64,000 nucleotides of DNA from Mytilus edulis (lineage: Eukaryota > Mollusca > Bivalvia > Mytilida > Mytilidae): assembly GCF_963676685.1 (NCBI RefSeq), contig NC_092350.1, positions 38,406,873-38,470,872 of the forward strand, read 5' to 3'. Position 1 is the first letter of the stretch. The number at the start of each line of letters is the position of its first letter. A program made the translations under genes and the position numbers. Of the stretch, positions 48,201 to 57,650 are shown piece after piece. Under the pieces are notes generated by a model, which saw nothing but the letters and a program-made list of their open reading frames with translations, searched no databases and had not been told where the DNA came from.

Positions 48201-48878
48201 CTACCCTTCTATAGAATTTAAGATCATCCCAATTTTTGGGCAGGGTTCGTGTTGCTCAGTCTTGTGTTTTCTTTATTGGATGTTTTGTCTGTTGGACTTA
48301 TGTTAATTTAGTCATGGCGTAGTCAGGTTCTTTTCCACTTTTTGGTTGTCACTTTGGCATTTTTGCCACTCCTTTACATATATTTATTGTCTTTTTTTCT
48401 TATTATAAAGTTGGTTATGATGAATCGGTTATTAATATTTATTTTGATATATTTGAATAAAATAAATATGATAGTTATTGAGCAGATTGTTATGCTACCG
48501 AATAATGTTATGGATTTAAATGCATAACAATTCAAATGTCCAAAGAACAGATGTTTTTTTACAATGCAAATAACACGTATAATTCCGTGTGTCCGCACTA
48601 CTCCGCTGAATTAAACTTCATTTGAATTGCTGAAACCAAAACATTTGAAAGCCAAGGATGAATAAGACTTAACCATGTGACGATCGTCTCTGTATCAATT
48701 TTAGTGTTCAAGATATCAACATTGCTTAATTAAAAATATTATCATTTATCAGGACATCACTATATATTAACGGGGTCTTTAATAAAAAAAATCTAACTAA
48801 AACATAAAAATATCTTTATTTTTCAGATTTTGCGATGAAGACCGATATAATCGAAAATCCTACCAGTTTAATACGTGA
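33123..48878 (+). CDS. TRPML-B: mucolipin-type TRP cation channel, 14 coding exons
   Basis: Tandem paralogue of TRPML-A in the same orientation, its start lying 31.6 kb downstream. All 14 exons join into an open 600-residue protein. Exons 2-8 and 10-13 have the same lengths as in A; exon 9 is one codon shorter, and exons 1 and 14 are longer. The four luminal cysteines, TM1-TM6, LGPYHIK and the Cys-rich tail are all kept. The filter is NGDE (486-489), closer to human NGDD than the HGDE of copy A. Copy B lacks the EEDELL motif of copy A. Introns are mostly shorter and hold fewer repeats; the last one contains the solo retroelement end. No disabling change is visible, so both genes look functional. 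Transcript data would be needed to confirm splicing. Confidence 0.9.
33456..33628 (+). CDS. TRPML-B exon 2 (basic region and TM1)
   Basis: Acceptor ACGCAG, donor GTAGCT. GEAELLKKLDNHF replaces the more acidic stretch of copy A. RICRDRGIGRIPEKL is more basic than in A just before TM1. Confidence 0.9.
34147..34440 (+). repeat. SINE-like mussel repeat, body
   Basis: Contains GCCAATGAGACAACTCTCCA, GGTCATCGTACGACCTTCAA, AGGCCCCGAAATGACAATG and CCCTCCCCCTAACCTGGGA. I recall this as very common in Mytilus DNA. The tail segment that should follow (GACAGTGGTGTAACAGTACA) is found alone near 61888. Intron 2 of TRPML-B. Confidence 0.65.
34801..34842 (+). promoter_or_regulatory. Intronic island conserved with TRPML-A
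   Basis: GTAGTTTCCGGAGATCATAG and a GCGGTTTTTGAGAAA stretch, starting 101 nt before exon 3 exactly as in TRPML-A. Confidence 0.4.
34902..35093 (+). CDS. TRPML-B exon 3 (luminal domain start)
   Basis: 64 codons, 61 identical to copy A; the changes are N/T, Q/P and K/E. By my count 16 of 192 bases differ. Acceptor ATTATAG, donor GTAAGT. Confidence 0.92.
35433..35524. repeat. Imperfect foldback, 24-bp arms
   Basis: GAAATAATTCACGGCAGCCG and the rest of the arm (35433-35456) pairs with 35501-35524 at 21 of 24 positions. The 44-nt centre is itself partly self-complementary. Intron 3 of TRPML-B. Confidence 0.7.
36225..36440 (-). repeat. R4 dispersed repeat copy
   Basis: Minus strand has TTAGGGACTTTTCGTTTAAA and ATTTTGCCATTTAATT, then a diverged remainder. 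Intron 3 of TRPML-B. Confidence 0.6.
36962..37127 (+). CDS. TRPML-B exon 4 (luminal domain)
   Basis: Begins VYNIPTTSVGSFFIRR like copy A, keeps the NGT sequon and the first luminal cysteine (VTVCLNYF). Donor GTAATG, phase 1. Confidence 0.9.
37510..37665 (+). repeat. R5 dispersed repeat copy
   Basis: Contains TTTTCTCGCTGCGTTGAAGA, GGTCGGGTTGTTGTC and CATATTCCCCATTTCCATTC. A minus-strand copy lies at 51367-51478. Intron 4 of TRPML-B. Confidence 0.6.
38117..38267. repeat. Large foldback element, ~50-bp arms
   Basis: The arm GTGTATTACGATATTTCTCC is followed by CACTCTCGACAGTTAAAT. The reverse complement lies at 38216-38267 with a one-base indel and few changes. The inner sequence (TTATTCAAAG and CTTTAAATAA) pairs again, leaving a loop of only about 18 nt. 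Intron 4 of TRPML-B. Confidence 0.85.
38583..38676 (+). CDS. TRPML-B exon 5 (luminal domain)
   Basis: Acceptor TACTACCAG gives DCRDIDKQSPPGYGF in frame; the nearer TGTAG would break the frame. Second luminal cysteine. Ends STDGKLVR. Confidence 0.87.
39175..39445 (+). mobile_element. R2 tail copy
   Basis: Runs from TTCATGAATGTGACCTACCG to TGTCGTCCCTCTTTT. Opposite orientation to the copies in TRPML-A. It makes a false ORF with MNVTYRIRLFTG. Intron 5 of TRPML-B. Confidence 0.8.
39723..39816 (+). CDS. TRPML-B exon 6 (luminal domain)
   Basis: Acceptor GTTTTAG, donor GTAAGT. Codes LLSVNIEFKLSSIHLN and the third luminal cysteine (VQCFGIHGT). Confidence 0.9.
40279..40375 (+). CDS. TRPML-B exon 7 (luminal domain)
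   Basis: Acceptor GGTGCAG, donor GTAGGT. VFFDNRKIDGQITVKLKT, then the fourth luminal cysteine (VKCNSD). Confidence 0.9.
40805..41165 (-). repeat. R6 fragment
   Basis: The minus strand carries GGTCAAAATCTAGATCATCA at one end and AACGAGCAATTTGGAAAAAT at the other, both found in the R6 units of TRPML-A. Intron 7 of TRPML-B, in reversed orientation to the R6 pair in intron 7 of TRPML-A. Confidence 0.65.
41224..41480 (+). mobile_element. R2 tail, diverged copy
   Basis: Best-kept block is GCAGGATCTGCTTACCCTTC; the remainder is heavily changed and ends TTTGGTATCTTTTGCCTCGC. Intron 7 of TRPML-B. Confidence 0.65.
41550..41653 (+). CDS. TRPML-B exon 8 (TM2)
   Basis: Acceptor GATTTCAG, donor GTAATG. 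Span IVISALALLFCLLHGLFCL between KTQD and AILFK. Confidence 0.9.
42052..42201 (+). CDS. TRPML-B exon 9 (TM3)
   Basis: 50 codons, acceptor GTTTCAG, donor GTAAGT. KTRDYYNDLTGKRLSTRACW, then TM3 ending IKISIDHG. Confidence 0.92.
42235..42489 (+). mobile_element. R2 tail copy next to exon 9
   Basis: Starts 34 nt after the exon 9 donor with AACACGAGTAACACGACGGG and ends near ATCGCCCTTCTTTT. It extends the exon 9 ORF by chance. Confidence 0.75.
43034..43150 (+). CDS. TRPML-B exon 10 (TM4)
   Basis: 39 codons, acceptor GTTTCAG, donor GTAAGT. TM4 ILLGIGCLFTWISVLHYLAY, then DHVFG. Confidence 0.92.
44437..44559 (+). CDS. TRPML-B exon 11 (TM5)
   Basis: 41 codons, acceptor ATTTCAG, donor GTACAC. Same LLFSVMERSA start and LGPYHIK end as copy A; the middle of TM5 is the more variable part. 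Confidence 0.92.
45283..45495 (+). CDS. TRPML-B exon 12 (pore loop and TM6)
   Basis: 71 codons. Pore helix FQSLLALV, filter NGDEVYVTF, then TM6 through LNIFIAIFNTAYEH. Changes relative to copy A cluster in the filter start and the early part of TM6. Confidence 0.93.
45980..46107 (+). CDS. TRPML-B exon 13 (Cys-rich C-tail)
   Basis: Acceptor TTATCAG, donor GTAAGT, phase 2. HRSDLLKFLGRMES, then CASCVRSSCPSLLGC, with one fewer cysteine than copy A (SSC in place of RCC). Confidence 0.88.
46441..47203 (-). mobile_element. Solo end of the Ngaro-like retroelement
   Basis: Matches 26561-27329 over its whole length with scattered changes, and stops where the coding part would begin. It lies in intron 13 of TRPML-B in the same orientation as the full copy. 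A solo terminal region could come from recombination between repeats or from truncated insertion. Confidence 0.85.
48172..48375 (+). mobile_element. R2 tail, diverged copy
   Basis: GATGGGTGTCATATGTAAAG, then GGTTCGTGTTGCTCAGTC. The end is poorly kept. Intron 13 of TRPML-B. Confidence 0.6.
48827..48878 (+). CDS. TRPML-B exon 14 (C-terminus and stop)
   Basis: Acceptor TTTCAG. Codes FCDEDRYNRKSYQFNT then TGA. I see no clear AATAAA in the next 200 nt, so the 3' end is not placed. Confidence 0.82.
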
Positions 48879-49164
48879 TGACTTTATAATGCAATACCTG
48901 TTTTTGAAGAGAAATATTTATATCAAAATCGTACAATTTATTAACATTGTATTCATGAGCTCAAGCTGTGGTATTTGTGTTGATAACAAAAGAAGAATGC
49001 TGTCTATTTGTCTTGTTGAGCAAATGTAATATATTGTTACTGCTAACATAACACCTCAAGGAGAAAAAGATTAATATAGCGCAGTCTTTTTCATAAAATT
49101 CTGAAATGTGTTGTGACTTTTACGAAAAATATTATTATAATAATAACTTTCAAAATGCATTAAA

Positions 49165-49680
49165 ATAATGGCTAAAAAAGAAAAAAGACCAATAGACAAA
49201 CAATAGCACAAAGACACAATATAGAATATTAAAGAATAAGCTACACAATTTGGAAGGGCAAGCATATCCTGCTCCACATGTGGCACCTGTCAGGCTGATA
49301 ATGTTAGTACAAACTCGTTAATAACTCTAATTTTGTAGTTCTTATTCGTAAAAAGGGGACAGGATTGTAATTACGATATTAGGAACAAATCCGCTATCAT
49401 CTGTGAAACAGATATTTCGTGCAAGTCAACTCGTGATGGCGTCTGTAGAATTTATGAAAGAATGATTTCAACTGCACCATTTGTTTTATAGCTTGCTTGT
49501 AAGTGAAAACCCTCTATCAAGGAAATCATCATAGGAAATCAAAGCCCGTGAATATTAGGACATAAATACTCCGTAGTAGAAACGGCTGGAATGCTGCTCA
49601 ATAGAAATGGAAAGTTCCCTAATGTAGAGCTGAAGTCATCTCTTCTGACGTAAAGTTGTGTTTTTCAGTCTAACAGGCGT
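49165..49680 (-). mobile_element. R2 retroelement, decayed RT end and tail
   Basis: Minus-strand pieces resemble the RT C-terminus (VRRDDFSS, NFPFLLSSIPA) with several frame breaks, followed by a shortened tail with CCACATGTGGAGCAGGATAT. Lies just beyond TRPML-B. Confidence 0.65.
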
Positions 49681-49754
49681 AGAAGGTGAAATTTTTATTT
49701 TTGTCTGCATACTGGGTCACTTTTGGTTTTGCATAGCTCAAAGTTTTCTCATGC

Positions 49755-49910
49755 TTTTGTTCATTTTCAATTAATGAAAGTTCTTTGTGTACATAGTTGT
49801 TTGCTATCCATTCGTTTGATGTGTTTGAGCATTTGATTTTGCTATTTCATTAGGGACTTTCCGTTTTGAATTTTCCTTGACGTTCAGTATTTTGGGATTT
49901 TACTTTTTGC
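49755..49910 (+). repeat. R4 dispersed repeat copy
   Basis: Well-kept copy with TTCGTTTGATGTGTTTGAGC and TTAGGGACTTTCCGTTTTGA. It directly precedes the 315-bp duplicated block. Confidence 0.65.
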
Positions 49911-49930
49911 TATGCCTTTGTAATTTTTCC

Positions 49931-50245
49931 CAATCTTCTGTCCTTTCCATTTTTGGTTTGTAAATTTTTTCAAGCCATATTATTCTTTTATAAATTTACT
50001 TTATAGCTTGGTAACTTATTTTGGTATTCTCTGTAGTGGTGTCCATTATCGTGTTGTTCTTTTCGGATTAAATATTTCTGTTTTGACATTCGTATAATTT
50101 AAACAACAGTGCACATATGAGATGTTTCGCCTGCTTTACTGACGATAATTGAACTGATTGTTGAGTCTTTATAATGAAATATCAAAGAAACTGGACATAC
50201 AAAATGATCCATGAAAATAAGGGTAATATCAGATTAACCCTGCAA
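49931..50245 (+). repeat. 315-bp direct duplication, copy 1
   Basis: Starts CAATCTTCTGTCC and ends AGATTAACCCTGCAA. Matches 52773-53087 over all 315 bp with about five substitutions and no indels. No coding content is recognised. Confidence 0.9.
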
Positions 50246-51366
50246 GACGAGTTTGTACATATATTATAACAACAATTCCATGCTCTAGATAGAGTTAGCC
50301 TGCTACTTATAGTATCTGAGAAACGGACCTAACCTCGAAAACTTCGAGGAATTTCGACATTACACCTTACTTTTATTTATACAAAAAACTAGTTGACAAA
50401 TTGTTAAAAGTATCTGTGGAAACTGACCTTACAGTGAAAACTTGACTAGTCAACCATGCAATTAAGGTCAATGGCTATTGAATTCTTCAAGATTGACGTT
50501 TACTTTTATTAGCATTCCATACATTGTCGATCTACTGAATAAGGTTTCTATGACACGGACACAACCAGAAACTTTGATTTCTGATCAATTACAATAGGTC
50601 AATAAAAGGTGAGTAAAGATAAACCCTTTCTGACGACATGTATTATGTACCTTGAAATTGTTCTATATGAAATAGTGCACATGCAATATTGCAATCCTGG
50701 TATCTATGATGAGTTTATCTATATGTCAATATATTAAGATGTTCTATACTCATTAAAAACCTCACTTATAAATCGAACCTTAAGAACTTTAAGTTTCTTA
50801 ATAGTTGTTGTACCATAAACAATTTATGCAAATGAACATTACGGTAATAGTAGTTTTTTCGATATTTAAGTCTCTAAAAATCGACGAAGGAGAAAAAAAT
50901 AATGTCAAAATAAAAAACTTGCCAGAAATCTAAAAGAACGAGCCCGGGTGCGTCGGCAGGAATTGTTTATTGTTACAGGTATGAATGCAAAACTCGGCTT
51001 AAACCTCAGAACATAGAAGTCAAAGAAGATATCTTGAGTTTTCTCCTTTCTGAAATATAAAGCTTTGTACAACTAATGGTCTCGATTGCTAACGGATAAT
51101 CATCCTTACAACAGGATTTGCGATTTTTGTTGCAGCTTAGACAAACATTACCACACCACATATAAATCACGCTTTTGAATTAACTAGTATTCATGTATAA
51201 GCTTGTTTAAGGTGAATCTCACGTGAAGTTTGTTATGTAAAATTACGTGGAAAAAAATTGCCTGTGAAGTACAATACAGAACAATCATACTAGTTTTGAT
51301 TTAGTACTATTAAAGATACTACTCAAAACTAAGTACAGTTTAGAATCATCTTAGAGCAAATCTAAA

Positions 51367-51478
51367 ATAGAGAATAGAAAATGATATGGGGAATGTGTCA
51401 AAGGGACAACAACCCGACCAAAAATTAAAATACACAACCGAAGACAAGCAATGGGTTTTACCACAGCAAGAAAATTCC
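51367..51478 (-). repeat. R5 dispersed repeat copy
   Basis: Minus-strand counterpart of 37510-37665; the plus strand has ATGGGGAATGTGTCAAAGGG and ACAACCCGACC. Confidence 0.6.
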
Positions 51479-51589
51479 GCAACCTAATGCAGATTTCAGT
51501 TTACATCAAGCAAAAAAAGTGTATTTGGACGTCATAATGAACTCCTTGACATATAAATGAACTAAAGTTAAAAAAAACCAACATGCAAG

Positions 51590-52470
51590 ACTAAGAAAGA
51601 CAATAACAATAAAAACAAAGGAGTAAGCAAAGACTCACAAAACCACAGGACATTTACATCAACAGTTAAAAATAATAAATAAGAAACAACACGAACTCCA
51701 CTAAAAACCGGGAGTGAAATAAGGTACTCCGGAAGGGTAAGCATTTCCTGCACCGTAGACGGCACCCGTCGTGTTACTTCTTTGTTCAGTCCGGTAATAA
51801 TGGAAGGTTATTATGACTGAGGAAGAATATCAGAAATGATTTCTGACACACTTTTGTCATAATGGCCAATCAACTCATGATGTCGACCGTAAAATTTCTT
51901 GAGAGATGACTTTAATTTGATTGATTCATAGCCCTGTCTTAGCAACTTTTGAGAAAGCAGTATTCCTCGTTCAACAAAATCAACGTATTTTGAGCTAGCT
52001 CTAGAGTAACGTATCAATTGAGAAACATATAAACCATATGCTGGTGCCGCCGCTGGGATGTTGCTACACAGAAATGGAAAGTTGACTATAGGAAAATTAA
52101 AATCATCGCGTTTGTCATAAACTTTGGTATTCAACCTACCATCAGTAGTCATTTCGAGAAAAAGGTCTAAATCTGCAGCAGATTTATCTGTGTCGGTAGT
52201 ATCTTAATTTCAATTTCAACTGGATATATTTAATGTAAGTGATCACTATATCTATTATTATTTAGAGACAGTACATCATCAATATACCGAAAGGTGAAAT
52301 TGAAAGACTGGGCTAATTTCTTTTCTCCTTTCTGTACAGCCTCTTGGATAAATTCTGCTTCATAGGAATACAAAAACAAATCTGCAAGTAGAAAAGGCCA
52401 GAGGCTTCCGACTTGGGACAGTCGTAAAAATGTGACACAGTTAAAAATGTTAAGTGAGATCTCAACCATC
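51590..52470 (-). mobile_element. R2 retroelement, longest RT fragment with tail
   Basis: The minus strand begins in RT before the catalytic box (LLADLFLYSYEAEFIQ), then NFTFRYIDDVLSLNN. A TAA and a frameshift follow near 52200-52230. It resumes with GRLNTKVYDKRDDFNFPIVN and KLKSSLKKFYGRHHELIGHY down to 51811, and ends in a diverged tail. It defines what R2 encodes: a reverse transcriptase with YIDD. Confidence 0.78.
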
Positions 52471-52772
52471 CCCTATACCTCTAGTTAATACAAATTGATG
52501 GATCCTGAACATGCTGAATTTTAATTCGTTATGTACCATATCGTACATATACTGTAATAATAATGTAAATGTTATTTAATTCGAACAAGTATATGTAGGA
52601 AGACAAATTACAAATATTTGATTTAGAACTATTGAACCAAATGTCAACAACTTAATTAATTTAAACCTAACTGTGCTTTGTCGGGTAGAGAACATGTGTT
52701 TTATTTCGGTAGCTGGAAGAAGATCTTGTATCCTGCTCTAGTCGACCGTTTTACTTAAAAGCCTAATAGATG

Positions 52773-53087
52773 CAATCTTCTGTCCTTTTCATTTTTGGTT
52801 TGTAAATTTTTTCAAGCCATATTATTCTTTTATAAATTTACTTTATAACTTGGTAACTTATTTTGGTATTCTCTGTAGTGGTGTCCATTATCGTGTTGTT
52901 CTTTTCGGATTAAATATTTCTGTTTTGACATTCGCATAATTTAAACAACAGTGCACATATGAGATGTTTCGCCTGCTTTACTGACGATAATTGAATTGAT
53001 TGTTGAGTCTTTATAATCAAATATCAAAGAAACTGGACATACAAAATGATCCATGAAAATAAGGGTAATATCAGATTAACCCTGCAA
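52773..53087 (+). repeat. 315-bp direct duplication, copy 2
   Basis: Flanked on the left by TG before CAATC and on the right by T after TGCAA, so TGCAAT borders both sides. That could be a 6-bp target duplication or chance. An R2 tail remnant follows at once. Confidence 0.88.
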
Positions 53088-53170
53088 TTCTAGAAAGCAA
53101 ATCCTGTTCAACCTGTGGCATTCTTCGTATTGCTCGAGTCGTAAATCTGGTGAATAGTCTTTTCCATAAA
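53088..53170 (-). mobile_element. R2 tail remnant
   Basis: About 80 bp matching the CCACATGTGGCACCCGTCG and GGTAAATAGTCTAATTCGG region, with many changes. Confidence 0.5.
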
Positions 53171-54126
53171 AAAGATTAATTATTCATTTTTTATTCGAGA
53201 GAATAGTTGCATTCGACTGCTTTTCCGTGGCTTGATATCCTAATGTATCCAGTCTACCAGAACACATATTCAGTCCACCAGAATACCTGTTTTTTTTCCC
53301 TCTTTACAGCTGGCAGCGTTAACTTAGGTGAAGGTGTAATCCTATTAAAGCCTTCGTTTAATTCAATCATCTGAAAATCGGAAATGGGGAACCGATTTGT
53401 GAAGCAGGCCAGTGGGTGGGGTGGCTTTGTATTTCATATATATTTCTAATCGTTAGTTGTATTCGCATAGATATCCTGTATGCTGCTTTTATTGGAAGCG
53501 ACCGGGTACATTTGATTCATTGTTTATGTTGCAGTTTAATTTGCGGTCTCCGTTAAAATGTTGTCGCTTTGATTGAAAAGAAACGTCGGCAAAGTAAAGG
53601 TACATGTTTTAATGCGTAAATTATAAATTGTACATTGCAGGAAAATATAACATGGATGTGTAGTCACTACAAAAATGGAGAAAATTAAGCTCGGCGAACA
53701 TCGTCGTTCTCTCTCATTTAAATCAAAGCGTAAACAAATAAATGCTATATATTCCGACAAAAATTAGAATTTTTATTTGTAATTTACAAGGACGATTGTA
53801 AAAAAACGTGGCAGAGGCCTAAAAAGTTATAGACTAAAACGTGTGAACGACAAGCTACACCTATTATCACAATATTTAATACGCCCGAATTCTTAAAAGT
53901 TCATTTACAAAAATATAGTATTTTGTGACACCTAAATTACCTTTATATCAATTATTACGTGGGCGGTCTTTTAGGATCATTCACTAAAGACTACTGTTAA
54001 ATTATAATGACTATCATATATGGTATACCTTAAGATACTAGATTTTGCAAAAGGACTATTTTTACATTGAATATTCTTAAACATTTTTTAAAGCCCCCGA
54101 ACCTTACCCTAATAGCCCTATTGGCC
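53171..54126. other. No gene recognised
   Basis: Low-complexity AT-rich DNA with no supported coding exon or named repeat. Confidence 0.4.
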
Positions 54127-54255
54127 CATCGCACTTTAGCGTGATGTACCATCGTACTTTAGCGAACAAACTACCATCGCACTTTAGCGTGAGACACCAT
54201 CGTACTTTAGCGTAGACCATCGCACTTAAGCGTGACCATCGCACTTTAGAGTCCT
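54127..54255 (+). repeat. Minisatellite of ACCATCGYACTTTAGCGTG units
   Basis: Six copies of a 17-23 bp unit with alternating CGCACTTTAGCG and CGTACTTTAGCG versions. Related to 17378-17442 in reversed orientation. Confidence 0.85.
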
Positions 54256-55614
54256 ACATATATAATCTGTGTTGTAATTGATCTGTCAAATCTTTTGTAT
54301 GACATACTATCCTCCTGGTTAAAAACAACTATATATCTATATTTACTTTTTGTATCACAGTCATTTGTATTTTACACATGTTATGTGCATAGTTGTTATT
54401 ATTGTATTACTAGTATTATATTCTCTGTATTAATGTATGTGTTTCATTTATACATATATTGGTTAGAAGTAAAACAATTCTGCTATTGTCTTTGATGTTA
54501 AATCTTTATTTAAAAGAAAACATGAAGACTATGATTGAATAAAATTCAAGGACATCATAAAACAATAACACAGTTAATTTTAAAGGTCACTCACATATTC
54601 CTCCTTATAAACCGGATATTTGACAGTTATCGTTGAAGAGTAACACACTTGAAAAATGAATGGGATTGACAAATAAAGACAACTAGAAAATGCGTCGTTA
54701 ATCAACAGTTTTATTTTCCATATTTCTGTAAAATTTTCATTTCGTGGAAATTACCTTTTCAAGAGAACATATACTAAAGCATATATACAATATAATTCTT
54801 TGTACATATATCATAAACATATCCTTCCCTTTGAAACAGGCTGTTTAATTGATTTGTTGATCAGAAAACACTGAAAAAAGTTTAAATGTATGAAGACAAT
54901 ACGATATGTGTTGGAAATTTAAATTATTATCTCACTTTTTTGTTAAATGCTGATTTCGAAGAAATTGCTTTTAGAGGAAAAACATATTGATCGTAATTTC
55001 ATTCATAGTTCTAAATCACAGCACAAATCAATCAAAGATATATCATTATTCTGTCAATTAGCAATACGATTGTATTATTAATCTATGAATCAAATGCATG
55101 AACCCATTGTCATGTTTTTGGTTAACATTTTCATACAGCGAGTTCTATCCAAGCAATGATGATCACACATTAAGTGAAGCCAGAACATGATATGATAAAG
55201 CGATCGCACGTTTTCTTTATATCACCCTATTGAATGGATTTTATTAAATAAAATGCAACATCCTTTTACCATTTTACATGCTTTTACAAACAAGAAAACA
55301 AAAAGGAATTTAACAGTATGAAGACATTTATAGTTTTCACAGAAAATAAGGATTTCGGTCTCTTTAAAAATAAATCTTTCACACATTGCAACTTTACTTA
55401 CTTTTGATTTATTAAAAAATCAAAATACTTCGAACCATTATATGACATTGCTATTGTAATTGACAAAACCTCAAACATACGTTTAATAACTTTAAAAGAG
55501 ATTACTTGATTAAATTTTTTTTACAGCACCTGCTCATCACCGCTCCTGGTGCACAATCAATCAACGAAAGGTACCATCATCTTAATCCGTATGTCGATAT
55601 AGAAATCATTTAAA
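54256..55614. other. No gene recognised
   Basis: AT-rich, with short ORFs that lack codon or domain signals. No repeat I can name. Confidence 0.4.
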
Positions 55615-55848
55615 CCGGGTTTGTAATAACATGAGCAACACGACGGGTGCTACATGTGGCGAAAGATCCGCTTACTCTTCCGAAGCACAGTTTTTGGTGG
55701 GGTTTGTTTTGCTAAGTCTTTAGTTTTCTATGTTGTGTTTTTTGTGCTTTTATTTTTCTGTTTGTCTTTTTATTTTTAAGTCATGCCTTTTTCAGTTTAT
55801 ATTCGATACATGAGTTTGACTGTGCCTCTGGTATTTTTCGCCCTTCTT
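55615..55848 (+). mobile_element. R2 tail copy
   Basis: ATGAGCAACACGACGGGTGC to TTTTTCGCCCTTCTT, with a ~25-bp deletion around the AGATCACCCC stretch. Confidence 0.75.
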
Positions 55849-57484
55849 ATAAACCATACCATTTGGTCATACAGCTCCTTAACTGTAACAAATCTTATAC
55901 ATCCCTCTAATTAGCTTTCAAATACTTTGAGCTTACCTTGTAAAGGCAAATCCAGAAAAGCGCTTCGGACCCAGGATTTGTTTTTAATTTTCTACCTCAT
56001 TTAGATGATACTGCTGCTGGTGTACTATCCGTTTTTACAAATTATGAAAAAAAACTAAGGTCTCAACTCTCTCTGGCAAAGTTGACCGCATATATTTTTG
56101 GCTATTATATTTATGCCATGTTTGGTCAAAGGTTTTGTTTCAAACATTTCGGTTTTTAAACATCCATGGCTTTAAAATTTTCCGAAAAACATTCCTGATG
56201 AAAGTAAATTAAAAAAGTATTACGGACGCATAGAATTCAGAAAGAGTTGTTTCCATTTTCTATAGTTTTCATCTTTTACCTTCAAATCAGTAGTAAAATT
56301 TGTTTTCTTCGTGTTGTTATTTAAATGTGTTATTGTGTGTAGAAAGCATGACATTTTTTTAAAACGTATCATAAGATCATGATCATCACAATTAAAGGTG
56401 AACATATGCCACTGTTTTATTCATTTGTTTAAAAAGGTAAAAGTGCATTTTTTGTGCTTGAGATAGATAGTCGTTAATGAATAAGCCAACACTACCATAT
56501 GTTCTCACTGTTAAAGACCGTACAGTTGTCTGTTATTGCTTACATTCATTTTTATTTAACTTTGATGGATAGTGTGTCACTGGCAATCATACTTTATCTT
56601 TTTTTTTTTTTATATATATATAAGCAACTGTGGACGCCGACATCTAAATTATTTTGATCATTGTTTTTGTTTGCAATATATGTACAATGTAATTGAATTC
56701 GATATTAACAAAACTAAAAAAATCATTTATTAGATCTGAATCATTCAATATCTTAAAATATGTCTTTTTATTCATAAAAATACACAACAGAAAAACTTCA
56801 GAATTACAGATATATTTCTAAATTGTCGAATATAGTATTTGGCACTTATAAAGTAGTTTGAATATATTTAATTTAATCACATTAAGATATCAACATTAGA
56901 TAAAACCTGCAGCTTGACGAGATGTTTTATGTTATTATAAAAAGCAAACAAAAAAGCAAAAAATGGAAAAAGGACAAATGTCTTTTAAAAAAATATATAA
57001 GAAACTGACTGAGACGTCCGCTAAAGTCATGATGCTATTTTTTCGTTTCATTCATTTAATGTTTTTTTTTGTATCAATGCGTTATTAGTATTCATTACAT
57101 AAAATGTATGTTTCATAATAATCCGTACTAATTCATTGCAAACAACAATCGATAGCCATTTCTCAAAATTAGATTTTATTACCTAATAAAACATTCCTGA
57201 CAACACGTGCTTACTGCGATATGTTACAACAATGCATAAGGTACACATGAACAATGGTGTGTGATTAGTATTTTCATGGTTGTAGCAAAAGCACGTTAAT
57301 ATCAAAATCAATGTTTCTCGTGACTTAACAGGGTTGTACGCACAATTTTATGTATTTAAAAAAAATGTTTCGATCAACGTTTAATTTCTTTTTTTTTTGG
57401 AAATTATTAATTTTTCAATTATTCATGTTTTCTCCGATAGAAAATACGGCGTATAGTTACCACATCGAATTTTGATGGTACCCA
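55849..57484. other. No gene recognised; 3' flank of the TLR
   Basis: Contains a T-run followed by (TA)n near 56610. Otherwise featureless to me. Confidence 0.4.
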
Positions 57485-57490
57485 TTTATT
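57485..57490 (-). terminator. Possible polyadenylation signal of the TLR gene
   Basis: AATAAA on the minus strand, about 160 nt past the TLR stop codon. Confidence 0.35.
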
Positions 57491-57650
57491 TTAAATTTGT
57501 TCCAAAAAATGTATTAACATTTATCGCTTATTTCAGTGTATATCTTCTTCAACCGACTGTACTAAAGAAAGAAAAATATATCTAAATGGTAAATAAAATA
57601 TATTTGACATATTTTATCAGATTTTTCTAAAAAAGCTGTTCATAATCTTT

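Noticed and set aside
48342..48598. Overlapping hydrophobic ORFs on both strands before exon 14
   Set aside because: AT-rich intron sequence; no similarity to the other copy and no domain.
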